64,000 nucleotides of DNA, taken from positions 4,464,320-4,528,319 of the forward strand of contig NZ_AP022871.1 in NCBI RefSeq assembly GCF_011764565.1, read 5' to 3'. The notes beneath the pieces were generated by a model that saw only the letters and a program-made list of their open reading frames with translations, did not search any database and was not told the origin of the DNA. Positions 35,717-44,375 of the stretch are shown in pieces. The stretch is from Phytohabitans suffuscus (GTDB lineage Bacteria; Actinomycetota; Actinomycetes; Mycobacteriales; Micromonosporaceae). Both the position numbers and the translations under genes were made by a program. Position 1 is the stretch's first letter, and each line of letters starts with the position of its first letter.

Positions 35717-35877
35717 GCTGATCTCCGCGGGTCACGTCCGCGACCCCCGTTGATCGCGGCCCTGGCCTGAGGCTAACCCGAAAACGTCCCATATGACCGC
35801 ATATTGCCCTGACAACACCATGATCGACGGTGGTGTCGCCATCGAGCGGGGCACAGCGCGTGTCAGAGTAGGGTCTG

Positions 35878-37203
35878 ATGCCAGCCACCACCCCTGACCA
35901 GCCCGAGCCGGATTCCGCCGGCCCGAGGCGTCCGGCGAGCGCGGCCGACAGGGAGACCGTGCGCATCACGGTCCGGGAGCAGGAAACCGTCCGGCTGCCG
36001 AGCCAGCGCTCCCGCCCGTCCCGCGGCGCCAGCCCTGGCCGCCCCGCTCGGCGCCAGCGTCGTGCGCCGCTCCCGCTGGCCGTCGCCGTGGCCACGGCCT
36101 GGGCCGCGCTGGTCTCGTACCTCCCGGTGGCCGCGGTCCTGGGCCTGGCCCAGTTCGCCGAAGAGACCGGCTCGCTGGCCGGCGCCGCCCGCCTCGGTCT
36201 GGCCGGCTGGCTGCTCGGGCACGGCGTGCCCCTGGACACCCCCACCGGCCCGCTCGGCCTCGCCCCGCTGGCCCTAGCCGCGCTCGCGGCCTGGCGGGTG
36301 TCGCGCGCGGGCGTGCACGTCAGCCGGGCCATCGGCGCGCGCCGGCGGGGCACGCCGGCCCAGGCGCTCGCCGTCGCGGGCACGGTCGGTCTCGGGTACG
36401 GGGTGATCGGCCTGCTCGCCGCGGTCATCCTCAACACAGGAGACGTCTCCGCGTCACCGCCCCGCGCCGGCCTGACCCTCGCCGCGTTCGGGGCCGCCGC
36501 CGCGCTGGTGGGCGCGCTCCGCACGACCGGCGCGCTCCGCCTGCTGGCCCGCCGGATGCCCGCGGTGCTGCGCGACGGCCTGCGCGCCGGTGTGGTGGCC
36601 GCGTTCCTGGTGCTCGGCGCCGGGGCGGGCGCGGCGGGGCTGGCCGTGGCGCTGGGCGCGGGCGACGCGAGCGACATGCTCGGCGCGTACCGGACCGGGG
36701 TCACCGGCCAGGCCGGGATCACGCTGGTCTGCCTCGCGTACGCGCCGAACGCCGCCGTCTGGTCCGCCGCCTACCTGCTCGGGCCCGGGTTCGCGGTCGG
36801 CGCCGACACGGTCGTGCGCACCACGGAGGTGTCGGTCGGCGCGCTGCCCGCGGTGCCGCTGCTGGCCGGGCTCCCGGAAGGGCCGATGGGCGGCGCCGGC
36901 GCCGCCCTGCTCGCCGTGCCGGTGCTGGCCGGGATGGCCGCGGGGTGGCTGCTCGCCCGCCGGTTGCTGCGGGCGGACCGTACCGCCCGGTGGCGGTCGG
37001 TGCTCGGGGCGGCGCTGCTGTCCGGCCCGGTCGCCGGCCTGGTGCTGGGCGCTGGCGCGCTCGTGTCCGGCGGCCCGCTCGGCGGCGGGCGGATGGTGGA
37101 GATCGGGCCGGTCGCCTGGCAGGTGGTGGCGATGTCGGCGGTGGTGGTCGCGGTGGGCGCGGTGATCGGTGCGGCGGGCACCAGGGCGTTCACCGGACCC
37201 TGA
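35878..37203 (+). CDS. DUF6350-family multi-pass membrane protein
   Basis: A 441-residue, very Ala/Leu/Gly-rich protein with a charged N-terminal tail (residues 1-60) and about ten membrane helices. Conserved patches include LGHGVPLDTPTGPLGLAPLA and AYAPNAAVWSAAYLLGPGFA. I recognise it as the family conserved between sucCD and purN in actinobacteria. The biochemical role is unknown. ATG start at 35878 follows an A/T-rich upstream stretch (35770-35830). Confidence 0.85.
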   Translation: MPATTPDQPEPDSAGPRRPASAADRETVRITVREQETVRLPSQRSRPSRGASPGRPARRQRRAPLPLAVAVATAWAALVSYLPVAAVLGLAQFAEETGSLAGAARLGLAGWLLGHGVPLDTPTGPLGLAPLALAALAAWRVSRAGVHVSRAIGARRRGTPAQALAVAGTVGLGYGVIGLLAAVILNTGDVSASPPRAGLTLAAFGAAAALVGALRTTGALRLLARRMPAVLRDGLRAGVVAAFLVLGAGAGAAGLAVALGAGDASDMLGAYRTGVTGQAGITLVCLAYAPNAAVWSAAYLLGPGFAVGADTVVRTTEVSVGALPAVPLLAGLPEGPMGGAGAALLAVPVLAGMAAGWLLARRLLRADRTARWRSVLGAALLSGPVAGLVLGAGALVSGGPLGGGRMVEIGPVAWQVVAMSAVVVAVGAVIGAAGTRAFTGP

Positions 37204-37272
37204 AAAACATCCGGACCCTGAATACATTTCGGGGCGCCCCGGTCACCCGGAGCGCCCTCGTGTGTCCGCTCG

Positions 37273-37512
37273 TCAGAGCGAAGTTGAAATGTAGTAGATG
37301 TTCCAGATCAGGCTCACGGCGCTGGCCGCGAACGCGATGTAGGCCAGCGTCGGCGGCTTGCCGGCCTTCTTCGCCTCCTGCAGCGCGAGCACGCCGAAGA
37401 CGACGCCCAGGATCGGGCAGCAGATGAGGCCGAGAACGATACCCAGAACGCCCCAGAGGGTGGTCCGGTCGTTGGCCGGCTGCGCGGCGGGCGGCGGGTA
37501 TGGTGTGGTCAC
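37273..37512 (-). CDS. Small DUF4190-like membrane protein (copy 2)
   Basis: 79 residues, ATG 37512 with GGAGGAA upstream on the minus strand. Pro-rich head and two helices (LWGVLGIVLGLICCPILGVV, PTLAYIAFAASAVSLIWNIY). Close paralogue of 35477-35716; the two flank the DUF6350 gene on the opposite strand, which suggests local duplication. Function unknown. Confidence 0.8.
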   Translation of the reverse strand: MTTPYPPPAAQPANDRTTLWGVLGIVLGLICCPILGVVFGVLALQEAKKAGKPPTLAYIAFAASAVSLIWNIYYISTSL

Positions 37513-37612
37513 TTTCTGTTCCTCCCCAATTTCTTTTCTTTTCGTTTTGACGTAGCTGGACGATGCTCGCGTTTGATCACTTGCACGTCAAGACCGTCAA
37601 CGTCGTGAATCG

Positions 37613-38194
37613 CTAGAAGTTGTAGCCGATGTTCAGGACCAGGCCGAGGATGCCGTTGGCCACGCCGATGATGGCGCCGATGATGCCGCAGATGAAGCCG
37701 GCCTGCGCCTGACCGCGGTTGCTCGCCAGACCCTGGTCGGCCTTGTTGCGGCCCATGAAGCCGAGCACCGCGCCGGCGATGCCGAGGCCCAGGCCGACGA
37801 ACGCGCAGCACAGGCCGAGCGGGATCGAGGCGATACCGAAGATCATGCCGAGCAGGCCCTGGGTGTTGCTCTGCCCGGTGGGTGCCGGCGCGCCGTAGCC
37901 CGTGCCCGGGTAGATCGGCGCCTGCGGGTACGGCTGGCCCGCGGGCTGGCCGTACGGGTCCTGGTACGGCTGCTGGGCGGCGTACGGGTCCTGGTACGAC
38001 GGCTGCCCGGAGGTCGGCTGCCCGTACGGCTGCCCGGAGGTCGGCTGCCCATAGGGCTGGCCGGAGGTCGGCTGGCCGTAGGGCTGGCCGGACGTGGGAG
38101 GCTGCCCATACTGGGGCTGGCCGTAGGGTGGCTGCGCGTTCGGGTCCTGAGGCTGCTGGCCGTACGGGTCCTGGCCTGGATAGCCGGGCTGCAT
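37613..38194 (-). CDS. DUF4190-type membrane protein with PYGQ repeats
   Basis: I chose ATG 38194 (MQPGYPGQDPYGQQPQDPNA) because AAGGAG precedes it. Residues 1-100 are low-complexity, with about four tandem SGQPYGQPT units encoded by 27-bp DNA repeats (about 38000-38105). Then come paired membrane helices (LGMIFGIASIPLGLCCAFVG, AGFICGIIGAIIGVANGILG) around GRNKADQGLASNRGQAQAG. Same fold class as the two 79-residue neighbours but longer. Function unknown; a localisation or cell-envelope role is only a guess. Confidence 0.8.
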   Translation of the reverse strand: MQPGYPGQDPYGQQPQDPNAQPPYGQPQYGQPPTSGQPYGQPTSGQPYGQPTSGQPYGQPTSGQPSYQDPYAAQQPYQDPYGQPAGQPYPQAPIYPGTGYGAPAPTGQSNTQGLLGMIFGIASIPLGLCCAFVGLGLGIAGAVLGFMGRNKADQGLASNRGQAQAGFICGIIGAIIGVANGILGLVLNIGYNF

Positions 38195-38303
38195 CGGAGC
38201 TCCTTGGTGACGAGAGTGCTGGGTCCTCCTGCCGGGGTGACCCACGGCGACCGGCAGCGTACCTGGTCAACACCACTCCGCGAGGTCCCGGTAAGGTTTC
38301 GAC

Positions 38304-38915
38304 GTGCGTGAACCCGCTCGCCTAGTGGTCCTGGTATCCGGCTCGGGCAGCAATCTGCAGGCTCTGCTCGACGCCACGGCCGACCCGGAGTACGGGGCCA
38401 GGGTGGTCGCCGTCGGCGCCGACCGGCACGGGATCGCCGGCCTCGACCGGGCCGCCATGGCGGGGGTGCCGACGTTCGTCGACTCGGTGCGCGCCTACCC
38501 GAGCCGGGAGGAGTGGGACACCGCGCTCACCGGTCACGTGGCCGAGCACAAGCCCGACCTGGTGATCTCCGCGGGCTTCCTCAAGCTCGTCGGCGCCACG
38601 TTCCTGGACGCGTTCGGCGACCGGTACGTCAACACGCACAACTCGCTGCTGCCCGCGTTCGCCGGCATGCACGGCCCGCGCGACGCGCTCGCGTACGGGG
38701 TGCGGGTGACCGGCGCGACGCTGTTCTTCGTGGACGCCGGTGTCGACACCGGGCCGATCATCGCCCAGGTCGCGGTGCCCGTGCTCCCCGACGACACGGA
38801 AGAGACGCTCACCGAGCGGATCAAGGAGGCCGAGCGGCGCCAGCTCGTCGATTCGGTCGGCCGCCTGGTCCGCGAGGGCTGGACCATCAACGGAAGAAAG
38901 GTCACGATTCCATGA
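38304..38915 (+). CDS. purN: Phosphoribosylglycinamide formyltransferase
   Basis: Transfers formyl from 10-formyl-THF to GAR in purine synthesis. Starts GTG 38304. Formyltransferase fold with LVVLVSGSGSNLQALLDA (phosphate loop), catalytic NTHNSLLPAFAGMHGPRDAL (Asn/His) and FFVDAGVDTGPII (Asp). 203 residues, standard. The stop overlaps the purH start by ATGA. The cofactor maker folD lies 3.3 kb downstream. Confidence 0.96.
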   Translation: MREPARLVVLVSGSGSNLQALLDATADPEYGARVVAVGADRHGIAGLDRAAMAGVPTFVDSVRAYPSREEWDTALTGHVAEHKPDLVISAGFLKLVGATFLDAFGDRYVNTHNSLLPAFAGMHGPRDALAYGVRVTGATLFFVDAGVDTGPIIAQVAVPVLPDDTEETLTERIKEAERRQLVDSVGRLVREGWTINGRKVTIP

Positions 38916-40468
38916 GCTCCGCGCAGGGGCGGCGGCCGATCCGGCGTGCCCTGATCAGCGTGTACGACAAGACCGGCCTGCCCGAGCTGGCCAAGGCGCT
39001 GCATGGGGCCGGTGTCGAGCTGGTCTCCACGGGCTCCACCGCCGCGGGCATCGAGGCGGCCGGCGTGCCGGTGACCCGGGTGGAAGACGTGACCGGCTTT
39101 CCGGAGACCCTCGACGGCCGGGTGAAGACGCTGCACCCGGCGATCCACGCCGGGCTCCTGGCCGACCTGCGGCTCCCCGCCCACGAGGCGCAGCTGGCGG
39201 AGCTGGGCGTGCGCCCGTTCGACCTGCTGGTCTCCAGCCTCTACCCGTTTCGGGAGACGGTCGACTCGGGCGCCGGCGAGGAAGAGTGCGTCGAGCAGAT
39301 CGACATCGGCGGGCCGGCGATGGTGCGCGGGGCCGCCAAGAACCACGCCACGGTCGCTGTGGTGACCTCCGTCTCGCTGTACCCGATGATCCTGGAAGCC
39401 CTCGACGGCGGTGGCTTCACGCTCGCGCAGCGCAGGTCCCTCGCGGCCCGCGCGTTCATGGACATCGCGGAGTACGACATCGCGGTGGCCCAGTGGACCG
39501 CGGCGGTGCTCGACCCGGACCCGCGCGGCTGGCCGGCCTTCGCCGGGCTGGGCCTGCGCCGGGCGGACGTGCTGCGGTACGGGGAAAACCCGCACCAGCA
39601 GGCCGCGCTCTACCTCAACCCCGACTCGCCGCCGGGGCTGGCGCAGGCCGAGCAGCTGCACGGCAAGGAGATGTCGTACAACAACTACGTCGACGCCGAG
39701 GCGGCGTGGCGCGCGGCCAACGACTTCGGCGACCCGGCCGTGGCGATCATCAAGCACGCCAACCCGTGCGGTATCGCGGTCGCGCCGGACGTCGCCGAGG
39801 CGCACCGCAAGGCGCACGCCTGCGACCCGGTGTCGGCGTACGGCGGGGTGATCGCGGTCAACCGCGCGGTCTCCGTGGAGATGGCCAAGCAGGTGGCCGA
39901 CATCTTCACCGAGGTGATCGTGGCACCGTCCTATGACGACGGTGCGGTGGAGGTGCTCTCCGCCAAGAAGAACCTGCGCATCCTGGTCGCCCCGCCGTGG
40001 CAGCCGCTGCCCGCCGAGTGGCGGCCGATCGGCGGCGGCGTGCTGGTGCAGATCAGCGACCGGATCGACGCGCCCGGCGACGACCCGGCCACCTGGCGCC
40101 TCGTGGCCGGCGAGCCGGTCGCCGACCCGCGTGACCTCGTTTTCGCGTGGCGGGCGGTGCGCTCGGTGAAGTCGAACGCGATCCTCGTCGCCGTGGACGG
40201 TGCCACCGTCGGCGTGGGTATGGGTCAGGTCAACCGCGTCGACTCCGCGCGGCTCGCGGTGGCCCGCTCGAACGGGCGGGCGGCCGGCGCGGTGGCGGCC
40301 TCGGACGCCTTCTTCCCGTTCGCGGACGGGCTGCAGGTGCTGGCCGAGGCCGGCGTCCGCGCGGTGGTGCAGCCGGGCGGCTCGGTGCGCGACGAGGAGG
40401 TCGTCGCCGCGGCGAACGCCGCCGGTCTGACCATGTACTTCACCGGCACCCGCCACTTCTTCCACTGA
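38912..40468 (+). CDS. purH: Bifunctional AICAR formyltransferase/IMP cyclohydrolase
   Basis: The last two steps of IMP synthesis. The cyclohydrolase domain comes first (RRALISVYDKTGLPELAKAL, VKTLHPAIHAGLLADL), then the formyltransferase domain (RYGENPHQQAALY, HGKEMSYNNYVDAEAAWRAA, IKHANPCGIAVA). 518 residues, normal. Start ATG 38912 is coupled to purN. The last codons (CCAC TGA) lie inside a 21-bp direct repeat. Confidence 0.97.
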   Translation: MSSAQGRRPIRRALISVYDKTGLPELAKALHGAGVELVSTGSTAAGIEAAGVPVTRVEDVTGFPETLDGRVKTLHPAIHAGLLADLRLPAHEAQLAELGVRPFDLLVSSLYPFRETVDSGAGEEECVEQIDIGGPAMVRGAAKNHATVAVVTSVSLYPMILEALDGGGFTLAQRRSLAARAFMDIAEYDIAVAQWTAAVLDPDPRGWPAFAGLGLRRADVLRYGENPHQQAALYLNPDSPPGLAQAEQLHGKEMSYNNYVDAEAAWRAANDFGDPAVAIIKHANPCGIAVAPDVAEAHRKAHACDPVSAYGGVIAVNRAVSVEMAKQVADIFTEVIVAPSYDDGAVEVLSAKKNLRILVAPPWQPLPAEWRPIGGGVLVQISDRIDAPGDDPATWRLVAGEPVADPRDLVFAWRAVRSVKSNAILVAVDGATVGVGMGQVNRVDSARLAVARSNGRAAGAVAASDAFFPFADGLQVLAEAGVRAVVQPGGSVRDEEVVAAANAAGLTMYFTGTRHFFH

Positions 40469-40503
40469 CCCGTACCGCGGTTTCCACTGACCTGTACCGC
40501 GGT
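40461..40503 (+). repeat. 21-bp direct repeat spanning the purH stop codon
   Basis: TCCACTGACC followed by CGTACCGCGGT at 40461-40481 recurs with one change at 40483-40503. The first copy contains the last purH codon and stop. Looks like a recent local duplication. Confidence 0.7.
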
Positions 40504-40539
40504 CGATCAGGGAGTTCGGGTCGCGGACTCCCTGATCGA
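40503..40539. terminator. Bidirectional terminator between purH and a convergent gene
   Basis: TCGATCAGGGAGT pairs perfectly with ACTCCCTGATCGA across an 11-base loop. It is 35 bp after the purH stop and 13 bp before the stop of the convergent lipoprotein gene. Confidence 0.75.
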
Positions 40540-40551
40540 CGGGCGGAGAGG

Positions 40552-42192
40552 TCAGGCGGCGGGGCTTATCGTGAGCTTCGTCAGGTCCAGGTGGGTGTAG
40601 GTGTCCAGGGTCAGGGACTTGACGCGGGCTGAGTAGCCGTAGTTGAGCTGGCCGAAGCGGAGCGGGATCACCGGCATGTCGCGGGCGAGGATGTCCTCCG
40701 CGTCCTGGTACTTCTTGATCGTCTCGCCCTCGTCGCGCGCCTGCATCGCCTCGTTGACGAGGTTGTCGAAGCGGGCGTTGCGGTAGCCGGCGTAGTTGGA
40801 CGAGCCGGCCGTGGAGTACAGCGGGGACAGGTAGCTCTCCATCGACGGGTAGTCCATCGGCCAGCCCATACGGAACATGCCCACGGCCTTGCGCTCCTCG
40901 ACCTTGGCGAGCACGTCGCCGAAGTGCGGCTCGGCCACCGCCACGCACTGGATGCCGAGGTTGGCCCGCAACTGCGCGCACGTCGCCTCGACCCACGCCT
41001 GGTGGCCGCCGTCGTCGTTGTAGCTGATCTGCAGCGTGGCCGGCCCCTCGGCCTCGGTGTAGAGGCGCTTGGCCTCGGCCGGGTCGAACTGGCAGGCGGC
41101 GCCGCAGCTGTTTTCGCGGTACCCGGTCACGACGGGCGCGACGAACGAGCGGGCCGGCTGCTGCGCACCGTGGAAGACCGACCGCACGATCGCGTCCCGG
41201 TCGATCGCCATCGAGATCGCGCGCCGCACGCTGCCCTTGAAGAAGTCCTGCATGAACGTGGGGAACGCGAGGAACTGGATCGTCGAGTCGGGGGCGCTGC
41301 CGACCCGGCCGTCGAGGTCCTCGCGGGCCTGCTCCACCCGCTCCGCCGGGATCGTGCGGATCACGTCGAGGTCGCCGTCGCGCACGTCCTCGTACGCCTT
41401 GGCGAGGTTGTCGTAGATCCGGAAGGCGGCGCCGTCGACGCTGGGCTTGTCTCCCGGGTACGCGTCGAAGCGCTCGACCTCGATCGTCGACTTGTCGCGC
41501 CAGCCGCCCTTGAGCCTGAACGGCCCCTGCCCCACGATCGCGTCCTCGAAGCCGTCGGCGAGCACGCCCGGCTCCTTCCACGCGGTGCTCGGGAGCGGAT
41601 AGAAGGCGGTGTCGCCGAGCATGGCCTTGAACTCGGTGAACGGCGTGGAGAGCGTGACCCGGAACGTGCGGTCGTCGACCTTCTTGAGGCCGGAGAGCGT
41701 CTTCGCCTTCGGCTCGGCGACCGGCTCGGGTCCGGGCCCGTCCGGGTCGGCCGGCTGGGTGTCCGCGTACCCGCTGATTTTGGCGAAGAAGTAGCCGTTG
41801 CTCTGCCTGTTGGGCGCGTAGGCGCCGTAGTTCCACGCGTCGATGTAGCTGTCGGCGGTCACCTTCTCGCCATTGTGGAACGTGTAGCCGTCCTTGAGCG
41901 TGATCGTCCAGACCTTGTGGTCGGTCGACTTGATCGACTCGGCGGCCAACTCCCGCGGCCGGTGCTCGCCGTCGTACCGCACCAGCGGGGCGAAGATCGC
42001 GGCGAGCACCTGGGCGCTGTCCGCGTCGTTCGTGTTGGTTGGCAGCAGGTGCCGTGGCTGGGCGATCTGCACGCTCACCGAGCGCGGTCCGGTGCCGCTC
42101 GCCGAGTCGCCGCCGAACGGATCGCACGCCGTGAGGGCCAACCCTCCGGCCAACGCGAGGACCGTACAGACGGCTGTCGCACGTACCTGCAT
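40552..42192 (-). CDS. Orphan peptide/solute-binding lipoprotein (SBP family 5)
   Basis: I chose ATG 42192 (MQVRATAVCTVLALAGGLAL) because GAGAGGGA precedes it; lipobox LTAC follows. Family 5 features: TITLKDGYTFHNGEKVTADS, RRAISMAIDRDAIVRSVFH, LQISYNDDGGHQAWVEATC, MFRMGWPMDYPSMESYLSPL. It parallels the binding protein at 18006-19658 throughout, including an insertion before GLKKVDDRTF. No permease or ATPase genes are nearby, so it may supply the importer at 18-24 kb or act as a sensor. Confidence 0.9.
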   Translation of the reverse strand: MQVRATAVCTVLALAGGLALTACDPFGGDSASGTGPRSVSVQIAQPRHLLPTNTNDADSAQVLAAIFAPLVRYDGEHRPRELAAESIKSTDHKVWTITLKDGYTFHNGEKVTADSYIDAWNYGAYAPNRQSNGYFFAKISGYADTQPADPDGPGPEPVAEPKAKTLSGLKKVDDRTFRVTLSTPFTEFKAMLGDTAFYPLPSTAWKEPGVLADGFEDAIVGQGPFRLKGGWRDKSTIEVERFDAYPGDKPSVDGAAFRIYDNLAKAYEDVRDGDLDVIRTIPAERVEQAREDLDGRVGSAPDSTIQFLAFPTFMQDFFKGSVRRAISMAIDRDAIVRSVFHGAQQPARSFVAPVVTGYRENSCGAACQFDPAEAKRLYTEAEGPATLQISYNDDGGHQAWVEATCAQLRANLGIQCVAVAEPHFGDVLAKVEERKAVGMFRMGWPMDYPSMESYLSPLYSTAGSSNYAGYRNARFDNLVNEAMQARDEGETIKKYQDAEDILARDMPVIPLRFGQLNYGYSARVKSLTLDTYTHLDLTKLTISPAA

Positions 42193-42241
42193 GACGTCCC
42201 TCTCCACTTTCTCTTCGGCTCCCTATGAGACCATTTGCGGC

Positions 42242-43105
42242 GTGACCGCGACACTCCTGGACGGTAAGGCAACCGCGTCCGCCATGAAGGACAACCTCCG
42301 GACGCGGGTCAAAGCTCTGGCCGAAAGGGGCATGGTTCCAGGGCTCGGCACCGTGCTGGTGGGCGACGATCCGGGGTCACACGCGTACGTGCGGGGCAAG
42401 CACCGCGACAGCGCCGAGGTGGGCATCGCCTCGATCCAGCGCGAGCTGCCCGCCGGCGCCACGCAGGAGCAGGTCGAGGCCGTCGTCGCGGAGCTCAACG
42501 CCGACCCGGCCTGCCACGGCTACATCGTGCAGCTGCCGCTGCCGCCGCAGATCGACACCCAGCGGGTGCTGGAGCTGATCGACCCGGACAAGGACGCCGA
42601 CGGGCTGCACCCGATCAACCTGGGCCGCCTCGTGCTCGGATACGACGCCCCGCTGCCCTGCACGCCGCGCGGGATCGTCGAGATCCTCCGGCGGTACGGC
42701 GTCGCGCTGCGCGGCGCGGAGGTGACCGTGGTCGGGCGCGGCACGACGGTGGGGCGTCCGCTCGGGCTGCTGCTCACCCGCCGGAGCGAAAACGCGACCG
42801 TCACCCTCTGCCACACCGGCACCCGTGACCTGGTCGCGCACACCCGGGCCGCCGACATCGTGATCGCCGCGGCGGGCGTGCCCGGCCTGATCACCGCCGA
42901 CATGGTCCGGCCCGGTGCGGTGGTCGTCGACGTGGGCATCACGCGGGTGGTCGGCCCGGACGGCAGGGGCGTCTACACCGGCGACGTGGCGCCCGAGGTG
43001 GTCGACGTGGCGGGGGCGCTCGCTCCGGTGCCCGGCGGCATCGGCCCGATGACCCGGGCGATGCTGCTGACCAATGTGGTCGAACGCGCCGAACAGATCG
43101 GATAA
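42242..43105 (+). CDS. folD: Methylenetetrahydrofolate dehydrogenase/cyclohydrolase
   Basis: Interconverts 5,10-methylene-THF and 10-formyl-THF, the formyl donor for purN and purH. Starts GTG 42242. Catalytic Lys in SHAYVRGKHRDSAEVGI, the QLPLPPQID motif, and the NADP-binding VTVVGRGTTVGRPLGLLL. 287 residues. It is divergent from the lipoprotein gene with 49 bp between starts. Confidence 0.96.
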   Translation: MTATLLDGKATASAMKDNLRTRVKALAERGMVPGLGTVLVGDDPGSHAYVRGKHRDSAEVGIASIQRELPAGATQEQVEAVVAELNADPACHGYIVQLPLPPQIDTQRVLELIDPDKDADGLHPINLGRLVLGYDAPLPCTPRGIVEILRRYGVALRGAEVTVVGRGTTVGRPLGLLLTRRSENATVTLCHTGTRDLVAHTRAADIVIAAAGVPGLITADMVRPGAVVVDVGITRVVGPDGRGVYTGDVAPEVVDVAGALAPVPGGIGPMTRAMLLTNVVERAEQIG

Positions 43106-43164
43106 GTCCGACCTTCCCGGCGCGGCGGCGTGACCGATTCGCCCCGCTTGTTCATGATCGGCGT

Positions 43165-44319
43165 ATGCGGCTCCCCATCGCGGTCCTGGCGTTGTCCCTC
43201 GTAGGCGTCCCGGCACCGGCGGCCGCCGCACCGACCGACGCGTTCGTCGCGGCCGCCGCACCGACCGGCGCGCTCGTCGCGGCCGTCGTCGCGCGGCTCG
43301 GCCCCAGCGCGCAGGTCAACGTGGCCGCCCGGAGCACCGCGCAGTGGGGCTTCGGCACCGCTGTCCGCCCGGCGGCCGCACGCGAGGGCGCCTACCCGGA
43401 GGGCTGGCTCTTCGTGGCCAGGCGGGAGACCGGCATCTGGCGGGTCGCGCTGGAAGGCGAGGCGGAGTTCGCCACGCTCAGCGCCGCCGCCTCGATCCTG
43501 AGCGGTGACGAGCGCCGTACGCTCGGCGCCACCAAAGCCAGCCGGGCCGCGACGGAGGCCAGCAGCGACCGGCGCACCGGGATGCGGCTGCCGTTCACGG
43601 TCGGGCAGACCTGGCGGTACACCGGCGGACCGCACCCCATGAACGGCAGCGTCCGCAGCTCGATCGACATGGCCGGCGGCGACGGGCGGGTGCTCGCGGC
43701 GCGGGCGGGCCTGGCGTACACGATGTGCAGGTCCGGCAAGGGCTGGGTGCGCGTGGTGCACGACCGCGGCTTCGCCACCGACTACTACCACCTCGAGGGC
43801 AACATCAAGGTGGACGGCAAGCAGGTGGCGGAGGGCGCGTTCCTCGGCAACATCGGCAACGACGTCTCCTGCGGCGGCCGCTCGACCGGCAGGCACGTGC
43901 ACTTCTCGCTCCGGCGCGACGGCAACTACGTGGCGATCGACAAGTACGCCTTCGGCAAGTGGGTGATCGTGGCGACCGGCGGCTCGTACGAGGGGGCGGC
44001 CCTGCACGGCTCGAAGCGGGTGGCGGTCGGCGGTGGCCTGTACAACTACGGCGCGCTCGGCCTCACCCAGGGCGTGGTGGACACCGACGGCGGCACCACC
44101 CTCAACCGCCGCTCCGGTCCGGGCACGGGCAACGCGGTGGTGGGCAAGCTCGCCGACGGCGACACCGTCACGATCGCCTGCTCGGCCCGGGGCACCCGGC
44201 ACACCGGCCGTAACAACTACGTGACAGACCTGTGGAACAAGCTCTCCGACGGCAGCTGGGTCAGCGACGCGTACGTGTGGACCGGCACAGGGGCGCCAGT
44301 CAACGGAAACTGCACCTAG
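43165..44319 (+). CDS. Secreted LasA-like M23 peptidase with C-terminal SH3-like domain
   Basis: Signal peptide (MRLPIAVLALSLVGVPAPAA). The catalytic region around residues 135-290 has TGGPHPMNGSVRSSIDMAGG, where His and Asp fit the first zinc ligands of the LasA/M23A type, and GRHVHFSLRRDG for the second His pair. A C-terminal SH3-like segment follows (VDTDGGTTLNRRSGPGTGNA, WVSDAYVWTGTG). 384 residues. It may cleave peptidoglycan or Gly-rich proteins outside the cell. It differs from the two LytM-type M23 proteins at 29.5-31.4 kb. Confidence 0.85.
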   Translation: MRLPIAVLALSLVGVPAPAAAAPTDAFVAAAAPTGALVAAVVARLGPSAQVNVAARSTAQWGFGTAVRPAAAREGAYPEGWLFVARRETGIWRVALEGEAEFATLSAAASILSGDERRTLGATKASRAATEASSDRRTGMRLPFTVGQTWRYTGGPHPMNGSVRSSIDMAGGDGRVLAARAGLAYTMCRSGKGWVRVVHDRGFATDYYHLEGNIKVDGKQVAEGAFLGNIGNDVSCGGRSTGRHVHFSLRRDGNYVAIDKYAFGKWVIVATGGSYEGAALHGSKRVAVGGGLYNYGALGLTQGVVDTDGGTTLNRRSGPGTGNAVVGKLADGDTVTIACSARGTRHTGRNNYVTDLWNKLSDGSWVSDAYVWTGTGAPVNGNCT

Positions 44320-44324
44320 CACGG

Positions 44325-44361
44325 CTGATACGGTCCGGAAAAGGAGTGCCGTCCGTATCAG
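44325..44361 (+). promoter_or_regulatory. Inverted repeat in the mdh leader
   Basis: CTGATACGG at 44325 pairs with CCGTATCAG ending 44361, separated by 19 bases, just upstream of the GGGAG ribosome-binding site of mdh. Could end the M23 gene, or be an operator or attenuator for mdh. Confidence 0.45.
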
Positions 44362-44375
44362 GGAGTGAGACGACC

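Noticed and set aside
38534..42127. 1197-codon minus-strand open frame across purN-purH and the lipoprotein gene
   Set aside because: Antisense frame kept open by high GC content. It crosses a terminator, and its composition is not protein-like.
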